From DMER64 sp049652385 (lineage in GTDB: Bacteria; Bacteroidota; Bacteroidia; Bacteroidales; UBA932), in contig JBASDX010000008.1 of the NCBI GenBank assembly GCA_049652385.1, positions 310,001-374,000 on the forward strand: 64,000 nucleotides of DNA, given 5' to 3'. Positions 17,201 through 25,269 of this stretch are shown here, piece after piece. A model generated the notes under the pieces. The model was not told the DNA's origin and ran no database searches. It saw only the letters and a program-made list of their open reading frames with translations. How positions within the stretch are numbered: the first letter of the stretch is position 1; each line of letters begins with the position of its first letter. The position numbers and the translations under genes are program-made.

Positions 17201-18434
17201 TTTGATTATGCTGTTTGCTAAGTGGCAAAGAGAGCCAGTCTACAATGTTTATGTGTTCAATGCCCTCAATGTCAGAGGTTATTACATCTGAAGAAATAAT
17301 ATATTTAGGGTAGTTATCGTCAATGGATTTTAATGCACGGATTTCACGTGCTGCCGTTTCCGGATCAGACATAGACCATGTTACCTGGTAATACTCAAAT
17401 TTATTTGATGCATTTCTTACTATAAAGTCAATTTCATAGGCTCCGGCTTTCCCAATCCAAATTTGATAGCCTCGTCTTAGTAACTCTAAATAGACAATAT
17501 TTTCAAGGATATACCCTATGTCCTGGTACTGAAATTTTCCGAGTTTCAGGTTTCGGAATCCAATGTCCGCCAGGTAATATTTCTGTTGAGTGGCCAATTG
17601 CTGTTTGCCTTTTATGTCGAAGCGATTTACCTGATAAAATACATAAGAGTTAATCAAATATTCAATATAGCGTTCTACTGTGTTGTGGTGAATGTCTTGT
17701 TTGTCCAGTTTCATTGCTTTGGAAATATTACCCGGAGAGGCAGTATTACCAATAGCACCCATCAGATATTTTGAAAGGTTGTCGAAACTTCTCATATTCT
17801 GTATGTTGTACCTTTGCTTAATATCTTTTTCTACAATAGTGTTATAAACGTCTTTAATATACATGTTTTGAATATCTGCTCCCTGGTCTCGCAACATAAC
17901 GCCTTGGGGTAATGAAGTTTCGTAGAGGTAATTAGTAAACAATTCATACCTGTTGAATGTTGTATTTTTTTGACTATCTGCATATTCTGAAAATGAAAAC
18001 GGTAATATATGGATGGTTATATAACGGCCTGAAAGTAGCGTAGCAAGGTCTCCCGATAAAAAATAGGCATTTGACCCTGTAACATACAGGTCAATAAAAT
18101 TTTCAACAAAAAGGGCATCAATAAGTCGTTCAAATTCGGGAATTTGTTGTGGCTCATCAAGGAAAATATAATTCATTGTTTCCTTATCAGTTTTGGCTAT
18201 TATTTCATTATATATATCGAGCCAGGTATATTCTTTAGGAAATACCGGTTTTTCAAAATTGTATTTCTGTACTCTGCTTGTGGCTATTCCTGATAAAAGG
18301 ATTTGTTGAAAAAACATTTCTAATAAAGTGGATTTGCCTGAACGCCTAAGGCCTGTTACCACTTTAATTATGTGCTTGTCTTTCAATTTTTCTAATTGCC
18401 GGAAATAGATATGCCTGTCAACTAAAGATTTCAT
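17193..18434 (-). CDS. AAA ATPase with DUF4143 domain (third of three)
   Basis: A 413-residue P-loop ATPase. Walker A is TGLRRSGKST near residues 27-36; Walker B YIFLDEPQQI near 90; then VTGSNAYFLSG and TLLSGRYITI. A helix-turn-helix-like part (GNISKAMKLDKQDIHHNTVERYIEYL) precedes the C-terminal nuclease-like segment (GAYEIDFIVR, then EYYQVTWS, where the usual Glu-Val-Lys is replaced by Gln-Val-Thr). It looks more AT-rich than phzF. It is flanked by intact phzF and a truncated phzF copy, which points to insertion by transfer. Upstream is a perfect 15-bp dyad. The nuclease-like site may be inactive. Cellular role unknown. Confidence 0.85.
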   Translation of the reverse strand: MKSLVDRHIYFRQLEKLKDKHIIKVVTGLRRSGKSTLLEMFFQQILLSGIATSRVQKYNFEKPVFPKEYTWLDIYNEIIAKTDKETMNYIFLDEPQQIPEFERLIDALFVENFIDLYVTGSNAYFLSGDLATLLSGRYITIHILPFSFSEYADSQKNTTFNRYELFTNYLYETSLPQGVMLRDQGADIQNMYIKDVYNTIVEKDIKQRYNIQNMRSFDNLSKYLMGAIGNTASPGNISKAMKLDKQDIHHNTVERYIEYLINSYVFYQVNRFDIKGKQQLATQQKYYLADIGFRNLKLGKFQYQDIGYILENIVYLELLRRGYQIWIGKAGAYEIDFIVRNASNKFEYYQVTWSMSDPETAAREIRALKSIDDNYPKYIISSDVITSDIEGIEHINIVDWLSLPLSKQHNQNV

Positions 18435-18465
18435 AAACTACAGTTTTTCAGAGATATACTTTTTA

Positions 18466-18504
18466 CTTTATCAAAACTTTGTGTTTTTGAAAGTTTTGAT
18501 AAAG
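18466..18504 (-). promoter_or_regulatory. Perfect 15-bp dyad upstream of the third DUF4143 ATPase (putative operator)
   Basis: CTTTATCAAAACTTT (18466-18480) and AAAGTTTTGATAAAG (18490-18504) are exact reverse complements around a 9-nt centre, 31 bases upstream of the ATG at 18434. A weak -7 box (minus-strand TATCTCTG, 18449-18456) lies between dyad and gene, so the dyad would cover the -33 region. Confidence 0.6.
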
Positions 18505-18520
18505 ATAGTGTTTTTTACTT

Positions 18521-18685
18521 TTAAAAAGCTAAATATCTTAAAGGGTTATCAGAATTAAGCCCAATTCGAAGATGATATGCGCGTTCAGCAGGCATTCTCT
18601 TATCCACCAGCTTCACGCCGGCGGGATTGCCTTTGAAAGGTTCGGCCGCAAAGGCATCGACCTGGCAATTGGTATTATTACACAT
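18521..18685 (-). pseudogene. Truncated, internally deleted phzF 5' copy
   Basis: The frame from ATG 18685 to TAA 18521 encodes 54 residues. Its first about 30 (MCNNTNCQVDAFAAEPFKG, then NPAGVKLVD) closely match the start of the PhzF protein at 16403-17200. It then joins sequence matching the region around residues 77-86 of that gene (the DNA ATGATATGCGCG is shared), so roughly 120-150 bp have been deleted, and the frame runs into unrelated sequence. The copy has diverged at several bases. It is dead as an enzyme. With the intact gene it brackets the third DUF4143 ATPase. Confidence 0.75.
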
Positions 18686-18803
18686 CTTTATAGTATTGTT
18701 AAGTGGAGATTACAAGTATAGTGGTAAATTGTTAAGTCAAGATTACACTTACGCCAAATTGAATAAGGATAATTATCAGAAATTATGAATAATCATTTTA
18801 ATA

Positions 18804-18977
18804 CTATAATGTTTTGAGTAAGTATAGAGAAAACAAAGGCCACTTTTGCAACTCCTGAGCAATTTGGGTCACTTTGTTAGTATTATAGATATCGATGAGT
18901 CGGATAGGTTTATTATCTAGATATCTTAATTCCTCCTCGATATCAGAAACGTTTATACTTTTTGCATAAAGCGACAT
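18804..18977 (-). CDS. Possible 57-residue small protein at the CRISPR trailer end
   Basis: ATG at 18977 to TAG at 18804. The product (MSLYAKSINVSDIEEELRYL, then NKPIRLIDIYNTNKVTQIAQ) reads as a plausible soluble alpha-helical protein and the frame is closed by a stop just upstream of the ATG. It sits between the phzF remnant and the decayed end of the CRISPR array. I do not recognise a family; it could be the tail of a decayed gene. The rest of 18686-19034 shows nothing else. Confidence 0.3.
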   Translation of the reverse strand: MSLYAKSINVSDIEEELRYLDNKPIRLIDIYNTNKVTQIAQELQKWPLFSLYLLKTL

Positions 18978-19034
18978 AACAAGTTTTTGTATGGAAAGAA
19001 CTCTGCTTTATGCTTTGTTACAATGATAGGCTTA

Positions 19035-19067
19035 AATGCGCTGTTCCGGTCTTTTAAGAAGTGCGAC
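19035..19067 (-). repeat. Decayed terminal CRISPR repeat
   Basis: GTGCGAC at 19061-19067 matches the plus-strand 3' end of the array repeat and is separated from the first intact repeat (19101) by exactly 33 bp, a normal spacer length. The other 26 bases no longer match. Decay is expected at the leader-distal end, which this is. Confidence 0.65.
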
Positions 19068-19100
19068 CAATTCTTGCAAATCTTGCCTCCCTTACTAATT

Positions 19101-21736
19101 GTTTCAATCCACGCACCCCCTGCGGGGTGCGACCAATCCTGATAACCGCTTTCACCAAAGCACCACTGTTTCAATCCACGCACCCCCTGCGGGGTGCGAC
19201 GCTCGGCTCTCATCTTTAACCACTCACTATCCCTGTTTCAATCCACGCATCCCCTGCGGGGTGCGACTTACCATTTAGGGCTTATCAACTTATATATAAT
19301 GTTTCAATCCACGCACCCCCTGCGGGGTGCGACTAGGCTTGCAACATAGCAAGCAATTTCTGTTCTTGTTTCAATCCACGCACCCCCTGCGGGGTGCGAC
19401 ATGATTTAAGCAGAGCGTGGTTTAATTACGCATTTGTTTCAATCCACGCACCCCCTGCGGGGTGCGACAGCATTTAAGGTTGGGAATGATACAGAGTATA
19501 TGTTTCAATCCACGCACCCCCTGCGGGGTGCGACAGCTGGATAGGTATACTCGACTTGATTTTCCTCGGTTTCAATCCACGCACCCCCTGCGGGGTGCGA
19601 CTGGTGTGTTGATAGGTGAGCACGTAATGGGCTATGTTTCAATCCACGCACCCCCTGCGGGGTGCGACCAAACGGGAAAACGATAATTAAAGGTGGTTAT
19701 CTGTTTCAATCCACGCACCCCCTGCGGGGTGCGACTTATATGGTAAAAATCCGTTAGTAGGATTAAAAGTTTCAATCCACGCACCCCCTGCGGGGTGCGA
19801 CCTGTTACAGCAAGACTGAAAGATGCCCTTATGTTGTTTCAATCCACGCACCCCCTGCGGGGTGCGACTCCAATCTTTTCGTCTATTTTGCCTACAACAA
19901 CAGTTTCAATCCACGCACCCCCTGCGGGGTGCGACTTTAGAGCGTTGAACTTACCTGTTGTGGATATGGTTTCAATCCACGCACCCCCTGCGGGGTGCGA
20001 CGCATCGGCGCCCGCCTTTGCTATTTACCTTAACGTTTCAATCCACGCACCCCCTGCGGGGTGCGACAGACAGCAGCCCTTTCACATTCTCAAACACAAA
20101 GTTTCAATCCACGCACCCCCTGCGGGGTGCGACGGCAGGATTATTTAGATACGATACTCTTTTTAAGTTTCAATCCACGCACCCCCTGCGGGGTGCGACT
20201 TTTACAAATATCCAAAGATTGTAAAGTATATTGTTTCAATCCACGCACCCCCTGCGGGGTGCGACACCCCTCCAACGGTTATTTTTTCCGCAACAACAGG
20301 TTTCAATCCACGCACCCCCTGCGGGGTGCGACCACCCTTGATTTCTGTCGTTGCCACACTGGTATAGTTTCAATCCACGCACCCCCTGCGGGGTGCGACT
20401 CTTTTCTTTTGTTTCTTCTGACATAACTAACAGTTTCAATCCACGCACCCCCTGCGGGGTGCGACTAACGTTTAATTAAATATAATTGCGATTAGTAAAT
20501 GTTTCAATCCACGCACCCCCTGCGGGGTGCGACCTTAAAGTATTAGCGGCTTGATATACTGTAACAGTTTCAATCCACGCACCCCCTGCGGGGTGCGACC
20601 AAATCAAGTTCGGGGATAAGACAATCCCCGCCAGTTTCAATCCACGCACCCCCTGCGGGGTGCGACTCTGTACAACTTATTTCCTTTCCGAGATTTTCGG
20701 AGTTTCAATCCACGCACCCCCTGCGGGGTGCGACGATATACCGTCAGTTTCATTGGGTGTCTATTCAAGTTTCAATCCACGCACCCCCTGCGGGGTGCGA
20801 CGTTTTTACCTAATGCCCTTAATACCCCCGCAACTGTTTCAATCCACGCACCCCCTGCGGGGTGCGACTTTGTTTCGCCATCGTTTGATACTAACTCCAC
20901 AGTTTCAATCCACGCACCCCCTGCGGGGTGCGACTTTTGTCTCGCCGTCGTTTGATACTAACTCAACAGTTTCAATCCACGCACCCCCTGCGGGGTGCGA
21001 CTGGAAAAAATTTGTAAAAATTGTAAGCATTGGAGTTTCAATCCACGCACCCCCTGCGGGGTGCGACTTGCATTTTGCAATGCAGTAAATAGTGATGAAA
21101 GTTTCAATCCACGCACCCCCTGCGGGGTGCGACTGTATTGGATGTGGCTAAGATACATATCTGACGGTTTCAATCCACGCACCCCCTGCGGGGTGCGACA
21201 TGTGTTGAGAGGCAAGTTTTGGAGAGACATTATGTTTCAATCCACGCACCCCCTGCGGGGTGCGACTATAAGGATTTCCTGTGGTGTCCTCTGTGATAGT
21301 GTTTCAATCCACGCACCCCCTGCGGGGTGCGACCCTATGTTGACACAAACAGCAGCTTATGGAATGAGTTTCAATCCACGCACCCCCTGCGGGGTGCGAC
21401 TTAATAGAGTTCGTTAGCACCGCCCCTCTTTCTTTGTTTCAATCCACGCACCCCCTGCGGGGTGCGACCCAATCCCGATTGGACAAGCAAATGAATAAGA
21501 TGGTTTCAATCCACGCACCCCCTGCGGGGTGCGACTCCGTCCAAGAATGATACAATCTACAACCTCATTGTTTCAATCCACGCACCCCCTGCGGGGTGCG
21601 ACCTTCTAACGTATCACATAAGTACAAACCATTAACTGTTTCAATCCACGCACCCCCTGCGGGGTGCGACTCAAATGAGCTTTCAAAGTGTTTTTGTACA
21701 AAAGTTTCAATCCACGCACCCCCTGCGGGGTGCGAC
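19101..21736 (-). CRISPR. Type I-C CRISPR array, 40 full repeats
   Basis: I count 40 repeats of 33 bp, from 19101-19133 to 21704-21736, with 39 spacers of about 33-36 bp. Read on the minus strand the repeat starts GTCGCACCCC, has a GC-rich palindromic centre and ends GTGGATTGAAAC, the type I-C consensus. Orientation is minus because cas2 and the leader lie at the high-coordinate end. One repeat (19235-19267), near the old end, has a single change (T for C inside the C run); otherwise repeats look identical. Two adjacent spacers (20869-20901 and 20935-20968) are near identical. The array is long, suggesting an active or recently active system. The pre-crRNA would be cut by Cas5c. Confidence 0.98.
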
Positions 21737-21904
21737 GTAGGGTGTCTAAGTTACTATAATTTTGAGGAGTAAAAGATCATTTCCGCTAAACTATAAAAAA
21801 CTTTACAGAGATTCAGTGAGTTATTAAATAATTACATATAACATGCTGATATACAGTTATCGCTGAAATTGCGCTGTTTTGATGAGAGCATAAGGTAGGC
21901 GGAG
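21737..21904 (-). promoter_or_regulatory. CRISPR leader
   Basis: The 168 bp between the cas2 stop and the newest repeat is AT-rich and has no ORF of note, as expected for a leader carrying the array promoter and integration signals. No exact TAnnTTTG box was found, so the array promoter is not located. Confidence 0.6.
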
Positions 21905-22195
21905 CTATAAAATCAATGTTCCTACGGGGTCGTAGCTTTCTTTGTGGCCTACATGCTCTATTCTGTTTTTAAAGTTATTGCCTAAAAAATAGTATCGTAA
22001 GCTGTCTGTTTCGGGGTTGTAAATTGATTCGAGACGATGACGTAACTCTGCAAAAATAGCAGGATCAACCAAACATTCAAATACTGAATTTTGTACACGT
22101 TGTCCGTAATTAACACACTCTTTGGCAATTTTTCTTAAACGTTTTCGACCCTCAGGCGTTGTAGTTTCAACATCATAAGTTATTAATACCATCAT
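21905..22195 (-). CDS. cas2: CRISPR-associated endoribonuclease-fold protein Cas2
   Basis: A 96-residue Cas2. It begins MMVLITYDVETT, with the ferredoxin-fold beta strand carrying the conserved Asp (YDV), then RLRKIAKECVNYGQRVQNSVFE, typical of Cas2 in type I-C loci. With Cas1 and Cas4 it forms the complex that inserts new spacers at the leader-proximal repeat. Two adjacent ATGs (22195, 22192) are possible. It lies 11 bases after cas1 and is the last cas gene before the leader. Confidence 0.97.
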   Translation of the reverse strand: MMVLITYDVETTTPEGRKRLRKIAKECVNYGQRVQNSVFECLVDPAIFAELRHRLESIYNPETDSLRYYFLGNNFKNRIEHVGHKESYDPVGTLIL

Positions 22196-22206
22196 AGCTT
22201 TTCATT

Positions 22207-23238
22207 TTATTTATTTACGAATACCGGATAATTATCAATATCCCCTCTAATGAAACGAGCCATAAGCATTGCCTGAACGTAAGGCAATAAACCAACCGGG
22301 ACAGATATTTGCAGAAATGGGTGCATTATTTGTTCCTGTTTACGTTTTTGCCAGGCAGTTATAACCTCTTTTCTTGTCTCCTCTGTCATAATGATTCCAC
22401 CTGCTTCATTATCCTTAAATCCTCTATTATTAATCTGTTTTCTATTAATTAATGACAGTACTAGTCTGTCGGCAAGGTATGGACGAAATTCCTCCATCAT
22501 ATCAAGCGCGAGACTTGCTCTTCCGGGTCTGTCGGTATGCAAGAATCCAACGTAAGGATCTAAGCCAACGCTTTCTAAAGCAGCTCTAACTTCATGCATT
22601 AAAAGTGTATATACAAAAGACAGAAGAGCATTTACATTATCTTTAGGAGGGCGACGATTTCTGCCATTGAAGAAGAAATCTTCTTTTTGAGATAGTATTA
22701 ATTGATTAAACACACCAAAATAATTTTGTGCAGCTTCCCCTTCAATTCCTCTCAAAACCTCGGCTGATATCGATTGGTCGATTTGTTTTTGTTTTATTGA
22801 CAACATATTTACTACCGACTTTAATTCAGGAGATTTATTGTCTAATTGTTGTTCACGCAATGCTCTTTGTAATACAGTTCTGCTGTTGGCAATCTTACCT
22901 GCAATAAATAGTTTAGCCAATTGAAGAGATTGATCGGGATTATCTGCTATTCTGTATTGTTGTCTTCTAAGAAGGACATTACCAGACACCGGACCATTTA
23001 TTCTACATAAAAACCGTCCACTAACATTTAAAAAACTTAACGCAACATTTCTTTCCGCACAGAGATGCATTGCGGAAGGACTTGTTCCCATATAACCAAA
23101 ACACACTATCCCTTCGATATTATGGACAGGTATTCTAAATTTTTCGATATCATTTACTTTTATTACAATATTTTCGCCATCACGTGAAATATATGACTCC
23201 GGAGTTGTGACATAGAGAGTATTCAATAGTTTTCTCAT
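22207..23238 (-). CDS. cas1: CRISPR-associated integrase Cas1, type I-C
   Basis: A 343-residue Cas1, the length usual for the I-C subtype. It starts MRKLLNTLYVTTPESYISRD, has the N-terminal beta domain with VHNIEGIVCFGY, and the helical catalytic domain with the metal ligands Glu (GIEGEAAQNYFG), His (FLHTDRPGRASLALD) and Asp/Glu of DMMEEFRP. Cas1 joins prespacers to the first repeat. It follows cas4 by 4 bases, so translation is probably coupled. Nothing suggests inactivation. Confidence 0.97.
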   Translation of the reverse strand: MRKLLNTLYVTTPESYISRDGENIVIKVNDIEKFRIPVHNIEGIVCFGYMGTSPSAMHLCAERNVALSFLNVSGRFLCRINGPVSGNVLLRRQQYRIADNPDQSLQLAKLFIAGKIANSRTVLQRALREQQLDNKSPELKSVVNMLSIKQKQIDQSISAEVLRGIEGEAAQNYFGVFNQLILSQKEDFFFNGRNRRPPKDNVNALLSFVYTLLMHEVRAALESVGLDPYVGFLHTDRPGRASLALDMMEEFRPYLADRLVLSLINRKQINNRGFKDNEAGGIIMTEETRKEVITAWQKRKQEQIMHPFLQISVPVGLLPYVQAMLMARFIRGDIDNYPVFVNK

Positions 23239-23242
23239 TGTA

Positions 23243-23926
23243 TCAATCTATTTTAAATACATTTTTAAGATAATTGTTTACAATACGCGGTTTGTCAAAA
23301 AGCTTTGGATTACAAATTTCCAGTAAAGAACAAGATTTACAGTGTGCTTTGTATATTGGTTTTGGAGTAATATTCTCTTTAAAGAGTTTGTGCATTTGAG
23401 CAGAATATGATTCAACTTTACTTCTTAATTTTTCATGAAGCAGTACTTCATGCCGATGCCTTGTTTCACCATAATAGAGATAACCTTTTTCAATACTAAG
23501 ATTAATCCTGGTAAATTTTTCATACATTTCTTCCAGGCAGATTGCCTGGGCACAAAGTTGTACCTCATCACGTTCGTCAAGTTTTGGCTTCCCTCTTTTA
23601 TATTCAACCGGAACGGGAAGCCACAGACCTTTTTTATTTTTTAACGAGACTCCGGGAGGATTGTCAACTCTAATATATTCTACCACATCGGCTATTCCAT
23701 ATAATCCAAGTTTATATGACACCATTGAAACTGAACGTTGGGTAACTACATTTCCCCTCGTTTCATTTTCAAATGGATTATCAACTCTTTGATGCATATG
23801 GTTTCCTTCTACGGTTCGCATATTTTCGGCCCACTGCTGTTCAATATGTATCAATGCCCATTGCCGTTCACAAAAAGCAAAATGCTGAATGCCTGAAAGC
23901 ATTAAAAGTTCGTCATCGGAATACAT
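23243..23926 (-). CDS. cas4: CRISPR-associated Cas4 nuclease
   Basis: The start is placed at 23926 (MYSDDELLMLSGIQHFAFCERQ split here as MYSDDELLML and SGIQHFAFCERQ), because type I-C Cas4 proteins start this way; the frame is open 14 codons further up. It is 227 residues. Visible features are the first Fe-S cysteine (FAFCERQWAL), RecB-type nuclease motifs (VPVEYKRGKP with Glu and Lys), and the C-terminal Cys cluster CKSCSLLEIC. In I-C systems Cas4 trims prespacers and helps select the correct PAM and orientation. It sits 4 bases before cas1 and 49 bases or more after cas7. Confidence 0.95.
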   Translation of the reverse strand: MYSDDELLMLSGIQHFAFCERQWALIHIEQQWAENMRTVEGNHMHQRVDNPFENETRGNVVTQRSVSMVSYKLGLYGIADVVEYIRVDNPPGVSLKNKKGLWLPVPVEYKRGKPKLDERDEVQLCAQAICLEEMYEKFTRINLSIEKGYLYYGETRHRHEVLLHEKLRSKVESYSAQMHKLFKENITPKPIYKAHCKSCSLLEICNPKLFDKPRIVNNYLKNVFKID

Positions 23927-24017
23927 ATTATATCTTTTAAAAATGAAAACTCTAAATGCTATAATCATAAAAATGACACAGCATTTAGATAGTTTTCGTT
24001 AAACAGTGACTGTGGAA

Positions 24018-24884
24018 TTATATCATTTCGATTAACTCAACACCTTCCGGTATTAATGATTTATCAATCGTAACAGTATAATCTGAGAACGCTCTTGGAG
24101 GTTTTGTTGTATCCTTACGATCAATCCTGATAGCATCAAACAACTGATGCGCAGGTGCGTTACCTAAAGCAGTAGAGTGCTTAAATACTATTAATTTGCA
24201 AGTACTCATCATTCCCCTTGCTGCAGAGTGATCGTGGTCGAACATATTCTTTAATGCTTTCCAGAAAAGAGCAAGGTCATCTTCGTTAAAGCCAGTTTGT
24301 GCAGCTAAGTGAGCCGATATAAATCCTTTTGAAATATAGAGACCATAAGGGATTGTGAATTTACGCCCCATGGTACGGTTGTCGCCTCCCTGTTTTTCGG
24401 CATCATCCTCTTTTGTGACTGCCATGCGCGTAATGGTGTGTTCCAATGCAACAACCGGATCGATTGAACGGCCAAAAGTAAGCTGAATAGGGCCACGAAC
24501 CTGACCTGCATTTTTACCTGTAGTTAAAACTGCCCCAAAGGTGCGGATATCATAGTAATTGGCACACATCCATTTTCTTGCGGCTTCTGTTTTGTCGCCA
24601 GCCTTATCAACTGATTTAACCTCTTCTTGCTCGTGAGATTCATCAATCAATGTATTCAATATAGCTTTTTCCTTAATAAAGATGTCAAATGGTTTTTCTG
24701 CATTTTTCACCATTTGCACAAAATTTCTAACTTTTCGCTTAAGGCAGACATCAGTGACTAATCCCATTCCTGTTTCGGCATCAACTCTTGGAAGATTACC
24801 TGCATCCGGATCTCCATTGGGATTTCCGTCAGTAACATCAAAAAGTAAAGCAAAGTCGTATCGGTTTTTAATTAATTCACTCAT
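24018..24884 (-). CDS. cas7: Type I-C Cascade backbone protein Cas7 (Csd2)
   Basis: A 288-residue Csd2-type Cas7. It begins MSELIKNRYDFALLFDVTDG followed by NPNGDPDAGNLPRVD, the well-conserved start of this family, then the DVCLKRKVRNFV helix and an RRM-like core (FGAVLTTGKNAGQVRGPIQ). Several copies coat the crRNA in the surveillance complex. It starts 22 bases after cas8c ends. Its length and conserved blocks look complete. Confidence 0.96.
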   Translation of the reverse strand: MSELIKNRYDFALLFDVTDGNPNGDPDAGNLPRVDAETGMGLVTDVCLKRKVRNFVQMVKNAEKPFDIFIKEKAILNTLIDESHEQEEVKSVDKAGDKTEAARKWMCANYYDIRTFGAVLTTGKNAGQVRGPIQLTFGRSIDPVVALEHTITRMAVTKEDDAEKQGGDNRTMGRKFTIPYGLYISKGFISAHLAAQTGFNEDDLALFWKALKNMFDHDHSAARGMMSTCKLIVFKHSTALGNAPAHQLFDAIRIDRKDTTKPPRAFSDYTVTIDKSLIPEGVELIEMI

Positions 24885-24906
24885 AATATATTCTCCTATT
24901 TTTTAA

Positions 24907-25269
24907 TTATTTTTTTTCTTTTGGTGTAAACAAATTCTGACGTTGATGGTAATAGCCAATTGCGAAACGACTCTGGTCGTCTAAAGAGAGATGTGCAGGT
25001 AATCCGTTGCTGCTAATACCGCTCATTATTTCCTGAATCATCCTTTCGTAATGGACTTTGGCTCCACCACCTATTTTTGCCAAATGGTGATTGGAGAGGT
25101 TTAATAACCGTCCGAATACAGTAACTGGTGTGCTTGAAGCTGCTCCATAGTAGCGGTCTTTTATAGTTGCATTTATGCCTGGTTGTGCATCTTCTTGAAT
25201 TTTTTCAAGAACTGCAAACAAACGACCACACAGGTAACCCTGGTTTTTGTTGTCTAAATCAAGTGCCAT
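24907..25269 (-). CDS. cas11c: Probable nested small subunit Cas11c, internal start in cas8c
   Basis: Type I-C cas8c genes are known to make the small subunit Cas11c by internal translation. Here an in-frame ATG at 25269 (Cas8c residue 465) would give 120 residues starting MALDLDNKNQGYLCGRLF, almost exactly the expected size of about 122. The ATG is preceded by an A-rich stretch (AAAAACTAATAACA), which suits Bacteroidota initiation. The product would line the crRNA-Cas7 filament and stabilise target DNA binding. Start assignment is inference from size and position. Confidence 0.55.
   Translation of the reverse strand: MALDLDNKNQGYLCGRLFAVLEKIQEDAQPGINATIKDRYYGAASSTPVTVFGRLLNLSNHHLAKIGGGAKVHYERMIQEIMSGISSNGLPAHLSLDDQSRFAIGYYHQRQNLFTPKEKK

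Noticed and set aside
20600..20633. Inverted repeat within one CRISPR spacer (CGGGGAT and ATCCCCG)
   Set aside because: Short and probably a property of the protospacer, for example a terminator in a phage; nothing about the array itself.
19462..21417. Several frames of 70-142 codons with repeated FNPRTPCGVR or FQSTHPLRGAT units
   Set aside because: These are translations of the CRISPR repeats themselves. They look like a tandem-repeat protein but the unit is exactly the 33-bp repeat plus spacer.
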